Origin: Symsagittifera roscoffensis
Lineage: Eukaryota; Xenacoelomorpha; Acoela; Convolutidae
DNA length: 64,000 nucleotides
Direction of reading: 5' to 3'
NCBI RefSeq assembly: GCF_963678635.1
Contig: NC_087070.1
Span: forward strand, 1,604,512 to 1,668,511
Numbering within the stretch: position 1 is the first letter of the stretch; every line of letters starts with the position of its first letter. The translations under genes were made by a program, and so were the position numbers. Under the pieces are notes generated by a model. It searched no databases and had not been told where the DNA came from. It was given only the letters and a program-made list of their open reading frames with translations. Of this stretch, positions 61,101 through 64,000 are shown one piece after another.

Positions 61101-62968
61101 CGATGACGATCTCACCCTCAAAGACCTCCTAATTTAGATACTCGCTTTGGATACTGCTCCTCCAATCACTTGGGATAACGTTCAGGATTAGGAGCTCAGA
61201 TCTGATTACATTTCGTTTTCAATAAGTATCACTATCTCCTTCAGTGACCATAACACCGCCCCAAATTTCCCGACTGATCTGTCTCTTTATTTCCCCCCAT
61301 TTCTCAACTGCCTAAAAACGGACTGAACTTACTCCCAACAGACCTGTTGTTACGTCCGTCCGAAGCATCAAAATTCTTAAACTCGGGTCAAGCTCACGTG
61401 ACGCGCATCATGTGAGTTACTAACAACAACAGCCAGTTGATTTCGAATAAAAAAACTCCTTATTCGAGCTACTAAGGGATTTTTTTGTGCGTACGGGAAA
61501 GAGTCAACCTAGAAAACTAGCAATCGCTTTAATTTATTAGAGTATTAGAATCATTTTTGATTGAGGAAACCGAAACATTCTCCAGCTTTTTTGACGCCTG
61601 GAGAACACTAGCAGAAACAATCTTAGCTTTATTGCAGCTGAACTAACAGCTTTTCGAATCAACAATTCTTGGCTTACTCGTTCAGCTCGCTCTAAGTTTG
61701 ACTAAAGCAAAACTTTCAGAGCGGTTTCTCTCGCCAGAAAAAAATGAAACTTTCTAAAAATCAATTGAACCACCTCTAAAATTGCTTCACAAAACTATCC
61801 AACTAGGCGCCTTCTGACATTAAGTTGAGACACCTTGAAACAAAGTTCCGCCACAACTCGTAGTCGGAACAAAAATCGCATTTATTAGATGACACTAGTT
61901 CTAGATCTCAAAGCCTTAAGCTATCAGTTTCTTTAAACGCGTGTTGCTCTTACTGGGTGCTACTAGTAGCACTCAATTCTTTCGCAGTTTTCTCCGGGAT
62001 ATTGAAAATTGGCTTAAGCTTATATCTCGACCGGCCATAGAAACACCTGCTTCAAACTCGCAGCAATCAAACCAAAACAATTTAATCAACGTACATTTCA
62101 CTAGACAATTATTGAATTGGGATCAGGCCATTCAATCTAATAAATAAAATTCGCTAAGACAAAGCTGAAGTGTTCTGCAAAGATCTGGTGTTTTTAAAAC
62201 AATTAACATTAAAACTAAAGCAGCATTCAAAAACAAAAGGACAATTTCAAGCAGCAATTTGGAACATTTTGATTAAAAAGTTACCGTTTTGCGAAATGAG
62301 AACTTAGATGAGCGTCTTTTACAAGAGCTACTGCGTCGGGCTTTCTACAAAACATAATTTGAAACTCCTTAAATTAACTTTTGACGAGCTAGCTAAAATA
62401 AAATAACGGTGTATTAAGAGAAACTTTGCATACTGCAAAACTAATTGAAGCTCCTACCCATTGATGCAGACACGGGTAATTAAAAAAAATTGAAAATTCG
62501 AGAAAGCTCAAAATTGAAACAAAAATTATAGATTACCTTTAGCTTTTTGTTCAGTCTGCAGCAATATCTGTACAATTGACCCAAATTGAGAGGTCCAAAA
62601 TCTCGATAGAAACTAAAAAAAGATAGAAGCTGAAAACAATACTAGTTATTACAACGAATTAATGCCAAAACCAGTGCGAAATTCGCCCGTTTAAGAAATT
62701 CGAACACATAAAGACGCTTTCTGATAGTTCTGACCGCAGTTAACAGAAATATATATTTTTTTGGAATTTATGAGACCACACCTTCTTTTCTCAATCAAAT
62801 ACAAAGTCGCTGTCTTCTTGATATAGGCTAAACTTTTGTTTTTATATAGTCTGGGGGGGTCTATAATGAGGACCAACTTGTTGTAAATGAGTTCTTCGTC
62901 TATAGAGAAGTAGTGAGTCTGTGCTGTACTTTTCGGTTTGATCTGCAATGTCGCAAAGTAGAGACGAT
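31056..62968 (-). CDS. CDC14: CDC14 dual-specificity protein phosphatase, whole gene (16 traced exons, 5' end incomplete)
   Basis: Exons, minus strand, in order: 62968-62878, 62612-62537, 49199-49107, 46236-46157, 45978-45912, 45834-45772, 44070-43883, 43255-43125, 42850-42673, 40656-40236, 38756-38473, 37937-37722, 36807-36712, 35870-35554, 32498-32245, 31166-31056. Joined they read 888 residues without a stop. CDC14 enzymes reverse proline-directed CDK phosphorylation and act in mitotic exit, cytokinesis, centrosome or cilium functions. The first ~323 residues match the family throughout: [99 protein letters not shown]. Counting from the Asp of DRLYFATL, the nucleophile is Cys262, the phosphate-binding Arg is 268 and the probable general acid is Asp235. 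The ~565-residue tail is low complexity, longer than in human CDC14A by my recollection. The initiator lies upstream. Catalytic exons are near certain; the tail exon chain is very likely. Confidence 0.95.
31518..31900 (+). repeat. CAGTTGGAAAAGAG family, copy 1
   Basis: Starts actgactgttggaaaagag and shares aaagctctttgaatttttagaac and cactgggatatctgataatt with the copies at 34677, 42139 and 57769. It lies in the last CDC14 intron. Confidence 0.65.
32245..32498 (-). CDS. CDC14: CDC14 tail exon 6 (Ser/Pro-rich)
   Basis: Acceptor tgatgtttag completes Ser (A/GT), and the donor CAG/GTATTT leaves phase 0. It encodes [38 protein letters not shown], then [17 protein letters not shown], and ends NKYNLRSSQ. 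Tyr is unusually frequent for a disordered tail (YLSN, YAYAG, KYN). An unspliced reading would run on to 32014 through a poly-Pro stretch that I take as intron. Confidence 0.85.
33554..33640 (-). repeat. ~30-bp tandem units (CCCTGAYAYGG)
   Basis: Two and a half units of cccgacacaacttttctcgc-actgacacgg / ccctgacaactttttgttcgccctgatatgg, ending gcgtggcaaccct. Confidence 0.6.
33895..34235 (-). mobile_element. tRNA-derived SINE-like repeat
   Basis: The head at 34043-34117 on the minus strand has ggcctggaggtaatgctgttg and a B box reduced to ctgggtatcgcgtc. One edge carries the cgcttgc...gcaaggg hairpin (33903-33923), the other the gacacttgctctctc remnant. Confidence 0.6.
34677..35290 (+). repeat. 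CAGTTGGAAAAGAG family, copy 2, interrupted
   Basis: Starts aacaaacagttggaaaagagtcaatg. The family interior is split by unrelated sequence at ~34920-35060, after which the similarity resumes (tctgctgggaaatctaataatt). CDC14 intron. Confidence 0.6.
35554..35870 (-). CDS. CDC14: CDC14 tail exon 5 (Ser/Asn/Gly-rich)
   Basis: Acceptor gttttctag completes Arg (CG/C), and the donor ACACAA/GTAATC leaves one base. It encodes [50 protein letters not shown], then a region ending SSTANYLYT. The composition is strongly Ser, Asn, Thr and Gly, so it is disordered. Reading past the donor reaches a stop at 35519-35521. Confidence 0.82.
36712..36807 (-). CDS. CDC14: CDC14 tail exon 4
   Basis: Acceptor ggtgcaag completes Lys (AA/G), and the donor ACCG/GTAAAA leaves phase 2. 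The 96 bases encode [20 protein letters not shown], then [11 protein letters not shown] plus two bases. Read through, the donor itself is a CGG TAA stop, so this is either a spliced exon or an alternative end. It is too short to stand alone as an open frame. Confidence 0.75.
37722..37937 (-). CDS. CDC14: CDC14 tail exon 3
   Basis: Acceptor tctcccttag completes Lys (AA/A), and the donor AAAAA/GTAGGT leaves phase 2. It encodes [19 protein letters not shown], then [17 protein letters not shown], then [18 protein letters not shown]. If the donor is not used, the next codons are AAG TAG and the protein would stop at once, so a short isoform ending LSKK is possible. The strong donor and phase agreement with the next exon favour splicing. 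Confidence 0.82.
38473..38756 (-). CDS. CDC14: CDC14 tail exon 2 (basic, SP sites)
   Basis: Acceptor ttttttcag, donor CAA/GTTAGT, 284 bases. It encodes [17 protein letters not shown], then [17 protein letters not shown], then [16 protein letters not shown] and a basic stretch [16 protein letters not shown]. The KAKR and [14 protein letters not shown] clusters could be nuclear or nucleolar targeting signals, and the SP pairs could be CDK sites; both are inference from motif only. A continuous reading past the donor ends about 11 codons later at a TAA, so intron retention would truncate the protein. Confidence 0.85.
39157..39480 (+). repeat. CAGTTGGAAAAGAG family, copy 3, degenerate
   Basis: Begins gccaacagacagttggg and retains tgcgagaaaatctataattaaaatccac... 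and gaattt...aacctg. CDC14 intron between 38756 and 40236. Confidence 0.5.
39667..39905 (+). repeat. MITE-like repeat, copy 2 (GGGGACCGGCCTATTAACATG)
   Basis: Second copy of the 25503-25755 family, here with the ending catgctaataggcgcacatg intact, so the inverted ends are clearer. Confidence 0.6.
40236..40656 (-). CDS. CDC14: CDC14 tail exon 1 (Ser/Ala/Gln-rich)
   Basis: Acceptor ctgtttag joins in phase (AG/A Arg) to the previous exon. The 421 bases encode 140 residues, starting [18 protein letters not shown]. This is Ser, Thr, Ala and Gln rich, with [16 protein letters not shown] and [17 protein letters not shown], ending YTYRRARE before GTTGGT. The donor was chosen because it leaves phase 0, as the next exon requires. 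GC content and codon use resemble the catalytic exons. No fold is expected. The short QRGDSL may correspond to the TQGDKL motif that follows the catalytic domain in vertebrate CDC14A. Confidence 0.85.
40762..42049. mobile_element. foldback pair with TGTTCCGACCA termini in CDC14 intron
   Basis: The motif TGTTCCGACC or its complement occurs at four points (40790, 41272, 41418, 42014). The left half (40762-41283) and right half (41415-42049) are inverted copies of each other. Matched segments include gttactgtgcaa-tagcac (40765/42045), caaaccggttttt (41091/41620) and a 22-base perfect match (41262-41283/41415-41436), also ggtaccTGATTTTGCG (41204/41496). The best reading is two MITEs inserted head to head, or one foldback transposon, with a 131-bp spacer. 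Confidence 0.75.
42139..42600 (+). repeat. CAGTTGGAAAAGAG family, copy 4, near full length
   Basis: Runs from gcccactgacagttggaaaag to aaatcagcaagacctttataag...ctcttaatta. The same 3' end appears at 58200-58250 and, detached, at 45525-45575. Together these define a ~470-bp unit. No coding potential. Confidence 0.7.
42673..42850 (-). CDS. CDC14: CDC14 exon: P-loop arginine and PGSVIGPQQ
   Basis: The 178-base exon (acceptor tgttccag, donor TTCAG/GTAAAG) completes the signature with [11 protein letters not shown], then encodes [33 protein letters not shown] and [15 protein letters not shown] plus two bases of Arg. The P-loop Arg of GLGRTG and the Gln pair of GPQQ, the counterpart of the PTP Q-loop, are present, so the enzyme should be active. 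This is the last exon with clear family similarity. Confidence 0.97.
43125..43255 (-). CDS. CDC14: CDC14 exon: general-acid loop through catalytic Cys
   Basis: The 131-base exon (acceptor tcgctcag, donor AAAG/GTTAGA) encodes [17 protein letters not shown], then [16 protein letters not shown], then [10 protein letters not shown]. It contains the probable general-acid Asp of the DGSNP loop and ends just after the nucleophilic Cys. The first base G of the following Ala codon is on this side of the intron, so the HCKAGLGR signature is interrupted by an intron. Confidence 0.97.
43335..43435 (-). repeat. hAT-like MITE terminal fragment in CDC14 intron
   Basis: The segment tttgggtcagtcggtcaaaa... 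aatagtacgaaaaggagccctttggg matches the 3' third of the MITE family. It lies in the intron just upstream of the active-site exon. Confidence 0.5.
43883..44070 (-). CDS. CDC14: CDC14 exon: start of catalytic lobe, GDFNW...HAPE
   Basis: The 188-base exon (acceptor aattctag, donor AAGAG/GTTGTA) encodes [54 protein letters not shown] and NKKFYDAK plus two bases of Arg. [14 protein letters not shown] and GYPLHAPE are CDC14 signatures in the region that shapes the substrate cleft. The Arg codon is AG/G across the next intron. Confidence 0.97.
44691..44756 (+). repeat. 16-bp tandem repeat, four units
   Basis: Units ACCTCTATAAGCGCAATA, AGCTCTATAAAATGCA, AGCTCTATATAGTGCA, ACCTCTATAAAATGCA. Arrays of CTCTATAA-type units are common at the ends of pogo/Tigger-like elements (family knowledge), and this array abuts the element at 44757. 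Confidence 0.8.
44757..45525 (+). repeat. dispersed element with internal ~155-bp tandem units, copy 1
   Basis: Begins gctagcgtttacgcacctccggtgcttcg and then repeats a block with GAGTACTCTGRCAGTNCCC and cgtcatatctcgaaaact. Landmark tactctg/tactctc positions 44845, 45071, 45223, 45382 give spacings 226, 152, 159. A second copy starts at 63468 with the same leader. Confidence 0.65.
45772..45834 (-). CDS. CDC14: CDC14 exon: [10 protein letters not shown] linker
   Basis: The exon is 63 bases, 21 complete codons, with acceptor cttttcag and a near-consensus donor GAG/GTGAGT. It encodes [17 protein letters not shown], then EHYE, the conserved linker between the two phosphatase-fold lobes (FDVxEYEHYE in the family). 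Confidence 0.97.
45912..45978 (-). CDS. CDC14: CDC14 exon: DAS...[14 protein letters not shown]
   Basis: The 67-base exon has acceptor gttttcag and donor AAA/GTAAAT. It encodes [13 protein letters not shown], then LDCLHSISK, completing the split Arg codon [12 protein letters not shown] is invariant or nearly so across animal CDC14. Confidence 0.96.
46157..46236 (-). CDS. CDC14: CDC14 exon: EEAYRPL...NNPSFMPFR
   Basis: Acceptor tgtttag, donor TTCAG/GTGAGA, 80 bases. It encodes [15 protein letters not shown], then [11 protein letters not shown] plus two bases of Arg. It matches the family segment YLKxTPEEAYRxL...NPxxxPFRDAS, ending the structural lobe. Confidence 0.96.
46380..46810 (-). mobile_element. 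tRNA-derived SINE-like repeat
   Basis: The tRNA-like head on the minus strand (46646-46713) contains gtggcctgtaggttatgcg (A-box-like) and a decayed B box. Flanks share aactaagccgacaaaactt and acaaggtcggg with the copies at 19681, 34043 and 55659. CDC14 intron. Confidence 0.6.
48047..48240 (-). mobile_element. tRNA-derived SINE-like repeat
   Basis: Minus-strand head tagcctggaggtgaaaaatacg...gtcgtgggttgaaagc, B box decayed. The hairpin acgtttgctaatcgcaagcgt lies at 48213-48233. Confidence 0.55.
48718..48786 (-). mobile_element. tRNA-derived SINE-like head
   Basis: Minus strand tttagcgtggaggttcagcc (A-box-like) and agtgggttcgattctggcc (B box GGTTCGATTC). No foldable acceptor stem. Confidence 0.6.
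49107..49199 (-). CDS. CDC14: CDC14 exon: [11 protein letters not shown]...[13 protein letters not shown]
   Basis: The exon has exactly 31 codons, phase 0 at both ends, with acceptor gtttag and donor CAG/GTAATC. It encodes [18 protein letters not shown], then [13 protein letters not shown]. The IVHYT and [12 protein letters not shown] strings are CDC14 hallmarks in the structural, non-catalytic lobe. The exon is clearly richer in G+C than its flanks. Confidence 0.97.
49889..51116. mobile_element. 1.2-kb non-autonomous DNA transposon with 8-bp target duplication
   Basis: Inverted ends carry two copies each of ACAGTGCCGAA (left, four in all) and TTCGGCACTGTT (right). The flanks are a perfect GATCTAAA duplication (49881-49888, 51117-51124). 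Inside, the motif CCAATCAGAATCGAGA occurs four times in alternating orientation, together with larger inverted arms (50216-50262 against 50792-50843). A CpG-rich palindromic stretch lies at 50455-50495. No transposase frame. It lies in the long CDC14 intron. Confidence 0.8.
51295..52150. repeat. three copies of a GAGGCGAAGC hairpin repeat
   Basis: Sites at 51298, 51748 and 52114 share acagaggcgaagcngngcttcgcaa, then acttgcgata. At 52119-52135 the hairpin GCGAAGC-TGC-GCTTCGC is perfect. Further copies occur at 31338, 32917 and, decayed, 60210 and 60335. Confidence 0.65.
52236..52300 (-). mobile_element. tRNA-derived SINE-like head, best preserved
   Basis: Minus strand gtccgtggctgaatggttag starts a near-canonical D arm, and tcgcggttcgaatccgacg gives a perfect B box. 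The acceptor 5' gtccgtg finds no partner after the T arm, so it is a pseudo-tRNA or SINE head. Confidence 0.65.
52600..54880 (+). repeat. degenerate ~155-170-bp tandem array in CDC14 intron
   Basis: The recurring block is GGGAGGGTAGTTTTTGAGAA, then agtcaaaaagtttc, aaaacggtc, acttgacttttccgaggg, cataacttt, gcgtagccgctta, cactcgttctctctattgaacc. The landmark gggtag falls at 54075, 54244, 54400, 54633 and 54805. Units left of 54000 are more diverged. This is satellite-like, without coding potential. Confidence 0.75.
55190..55850 (-). mobile_element. composite SINE-like element bordered by hairpin motifs
   Basis: A hairpin acgcttgctaaccgcaagcgt (55199-55219) lies at one edge and a decayed version (cacttgctaatcgcatggg, ~55818-55837) at the other. 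The tRNA-like head (55659-55730, minus) has ggcctaggtttaactccg and a B box decayed to ctggggttggactcg. Two aagttgcctacagcacaag / aaagttgcttacaggtcg blocks inside indicate an internal duplication. Confidence 0.6.
56585..56655 (-). mobile_element. tRNA-derived SINE-like head
   Basis: Minus strand with B box ggttcgagccc and upstream gatactgcgcttgtatacg. A box decayed. Confidence 0.5.
56749..57688 (+). mobile_element. Tc1-type transposon, internally deleted, with long inverted repeats
   Basis: The ends are CAGTTTTACAAA on the left and the complement of CAGTGTCTCACAAA on the right, the latter followed by TA. The 20-mer GCACATAAATTCAGCTTCCT is at 56875-56894 and, inverted, at 57551-57570. A further direct copy at 56961-56980 gives an IR/DR-like left end. 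Outer arms also match (caatgtttcaaagttttac / its complement at ~57650). Confidence 0.85.
57056..57343 (+). pseudogene. Tc1-family transposase remnant
   Basis: The frame reads [13 protein letters not shown], resembling the GRPR hook that follows the DNA-binding domain in Tc1 transposases. It then runs directly into [15 protein letters not shown], the block with the second catalytic Asp, and [19 protein letters not shown], the block with the third acidic residue (Glu of IEHLW). The body between hook and second Asp, including the first catalytic Asp, is missing, and there is no Met start upstream, so it is non-functional. The stop follows HMPKSK. Confidence 0.85.
57769..58255 (+). repeat. CAGTTGGAAAAGAG family, copy 5, near full length
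   Basis: Runs from atagccaacatacagttggaaaag to aatcaccaagacctataaaag...gaatcttaattatc. It is collinear with copy 4 throughout. It lies in the 13.3-kb CDC14 intron. Confidence 0.7.
59073..59400 (+). repeat. related TTCCGACCA-type MITE, partial
   Basis: Begins gttccgaccacaat. From 59245 it matches the foldback arm (aaaatttaatcttcacggctta, aaaatttcgaacaggtttttctcgac). Confidence 0.5.
59879..59945 (-). mobile_element. tRNA-derived SINE-like head
   Basis: Minus strand tctgtagcgtagaggtaggg (A-box-like) and agagggttcgaacctgggc (B box GGTTCGAACC). Confidence 0.6.
60180..60421 (+). repeat. 121-bp tandem duplication
   Basis: Unit ctggcaacatttaaaa...gtcgaaaacactagac occurs twice head to tail (ctggcaaca at 60181 and 60302) with only a handful of differences, so it is recent compared with the surrounding repeats. 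Each unit contains the gacgaag...gcgccacttgcaat block. Confidence 0.9.
60809..60845 (-). repeat. isolated hairpin motif ACCCTTGC-GCAAGGGT
   Basis: It is the same ~40-bp context as the SINE-edge hairpins (cccgattgcaatac...taaaaaag), with a perfect 8-bp stem (60821-60828/60834-60841) whose third base pair is C-G in place of G-C. Confidence 0.7.
62537..62612 (-). CDS. CDC14: CDC14 exon: [10 protein letters not shown] segment
   Basis: This 76-base exon (acceptor tttttttag, donor AAG/GTAATC) encodes [18 protein letters not shown], then RLNKKLK. It matches the highly conserved [21 protein letters not shown] segment of the CDC14 N-terminal lobe nearly residue for residue. It is too short to appear as an isolated open frame. 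The intron before it is 265 bases, and the one after it is 13.3 kb and packed with repeats. Confidence 0.96.
62878..62968 (-). CDS. CDC14: CDC14 exon: start of catalytic domain, RLYFATL...[10 protein letters not shown]
   Basis: Acceptor ttttttag precedes ATCGTCTC and the donor is AA/GTTGGT. The 91 bases encode [14 protein letters not shown], then [15 protein letters not shown], with split codons at both ends (G/AT for Asp; AA/T for Asn). This is the N-terminal strand and helix of the CDC14 structural lobe. The weak-looking donor GTTGGT is confirmed because the next exon begins with the T that completes Asn, giving [13 protein letters not shown] against the family's YENFYADFGPLNL. Confidence 0.95.
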
Positions 62969-63076
62969 CTAAAAAACAGATTATTTGATAGCTCAACTTA
63001 ACTAATAACTTAACTAAACGCTTGTTATGAATCTTTTACCGTCCCTCTCATGGTACCTAGTAAAGAATACTCACAC

Positions 63077-63239
63077 CTCTAAAGGCTATACGACTATTTA
63101 ACGTCAAACATTTTTTTAACATGAATAAGTCAAATTGATTAAACTGACGACTGGAATCTGCTTTTGAATGCATCAAAGTTTCAGGACCCACCCAAAATTG
63201 GTGCCTACTTCGGTACTCCAATTTCCAAATTCCAGACAT
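63077..63239 (-). CDS. CDC14: candidate first coding exon of CDC14
   Basis: The first certain exon starts inside the codon for the Asp of DRLYFATL, so an upstream exon ending with a single base G is needed. This open segment starts with ATG at 63239, reads MSGIWKLEYRSRH and ends LNSRIAFR plus G, followed by GTGTGA. It therefore joins in the right phase to give [10 protein letters not shown], comparable to the family pattern [12 protein letters not shown]. The intron would be only 108 bases. Against it: the better donor GTGAGT two bases on would break the frame, the first ~45 residues resemble nothing I know, and internal Met codons could be the real start. The true first exon may lie beyond the window. 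Confidence 0.35.
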
Positions 63240-63467
63240 AAATTAACCTCTGCACCAGCTGTGCACACATGCTTGCTTAATAAACACAAGCAGCATTGGA
63301 GGCCAGTTGGTTAATCTTTGAAAATCCTGAAATCGAAACGGATTTTAACGGTTTCCTCCAACTGTGGAGCCTTTTTACCTATTACTAATTTTGTTCGAGC
63401 CACGTCCAACAAAAATTGGCACAAATAGTTAACTAATTCGGAATATTGAAAAACCAGTCGATAAAAG

Positions 63468-64000
63468 ATAACTAGCGTTTAACGCACCTTCAGTGCTTCG
63501 AATTTTTACGACAGCTCATGAAAAACCGCATATATTGGAAACAACATCTGCAAACTTTTAGTGTACTCTGACTGCACCCAATTACAGGGTTGGTAATTTC
63601 GAACTTTTACATTTTTTTAGTTCCTATTTTAAAAGCGTCATCTCGAAAACTTAATGGGCCTCCGGAGAACTTTGGAGGCCAGATTTGCAACCACTAAGAG
63701 CACCCTATTATAGGGTTAGGAATCCCAAAACGTTGTGAATTTTTTTAAACCTAAGTTTCCGAAAAAAAAAATTGAAAAAAAACGTCTTATCTCGGAAACT
63801 AAAATGATTTGAGCATTCATACTGAGAGGCAAGATTTGAGACGCCTGGGTGTACGCTGACAATAAGGTTGTATCTTCATCAAATTAGTATTTTCAAATTT
63901 TTTGAGTTTCTTTGTAGATAAGTTCTTCGAGAAATTTTGAAAAAGTCAAAAAACGTCAGATCTCGGAAACTAAAAGCATTAGAGCAGTTGCGTTTAGCAT
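63468..64000 (+). repeat. dispersed element with internal ~150-bp tandem units, copy 2 (cut by window end)
   Basis: Leader ctagcgtttaacgcaccttcagtgcttcg, then units with tgtactctgactgcaccc, gagcaccctattatag and tgtacgctgacaataag, spaced about 135-150 bases. The array continues past the window. Confidence 0.65.

Larger units (their letters stand above)
49200..62536 (-). other. 13.3-kb CDC14 intron
   Basis: Between the FGPLNL exon and the SKKKIVHYT exon. It contains the 49889 transposon, the 52.6-54.9 kb array, the 55190 SINE-like element, the Tc1 remnant, a CAGTTGGAAAAGAG copy and the 121-bp duplication. No additional CDC14 exon is needed, since the flanking exons join in phase and the protein matches the family across the junction. 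Confidence 0.85.

Noticed and set aside
1-64000. CRISPR array, prokaryotic operons, rRNA, viral genes
   Set aside because: No regularly spaced identical repeats with unique spacers, no rRNA-like blocks, and no recognisable viral protein frames were seen. All tandem repeats are degenerate satellites.
1-64000. Naming the species
   Set aside because: Composition, repeats and one conserved gene are compatible with many invertebrate groups. A search of the CDC14 protein or the MITE consensus would be needed.

Overview
This is invertebrate-type eukaryotic nuclear DNA. It is very AT-rich with long homopolymer runs, has small GC-richer exons with GT-AG borders separated by kilobase introns, and is loaded with interspersed repeats. 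No bacterial operon, rRNA or intact tRNA gene was seen. The species cannot be named from the sequence. The intron-rich phosphatase gene argues for an intron-retaining metazoan lineage, and that is inference.

The one gene that can be recognised with confidence is CDC14, the dual-specificity (Ser/Thr/Tyr) protein phosphatase. It is on the minus strand and fills roughly the right half of the window, 31056-62968, with a possible first exon at 63077-63239. I traced 16 exons by hand. Nine (62968 down to 42673) encode the conserved two-lobed catalytic domain, including the HCxxGxxR active site. Seven (40656 down to 31056) encode a tail of about 565 residues rich in Ser, Asn, Gly, Thr and Ala with no recognisable fold. 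Reading phase is preserved at every junction. An AATAAA signal lies 61 bases past the stop. The introns hold most of the repeats.

The left part (1-31 kb) has no confidently recognised gene. It holds three first-exon-like signal-peptide segments: 5662-5710 minus, 14967-15041 plus and 17734-17775 plus. The first can be chained in phase through four further short exons to a stop at 3129, giving a speculative secreted protein of 86 residues.

Repeats cover much of the rest. They are: (a) an hAT-like MITE family with CAGGGGCGGATC-type ends, one copy with a perfect 8-bp target duplication; (b) a ~480-bp family ending in TTCCGACTTTC, including a head-to-head palindrome; (c) tRNA-derived SINE-like copies, all nine in the same (minus) orientation; (d) a ~470-bp family starting CAGTTGGAAAAGAG; (e) a foldback pair with TGTTCCGACCA termini; (f) a 1.2-kb element with 8-bp target duplication and a nested inverted array; (g) an internally deleted Tc1-type transposon; (h) two degenerate ~150-170-bp tandem arrays; (i) short GC hairpin motifs, one of which shows compensatory base changes between copies.
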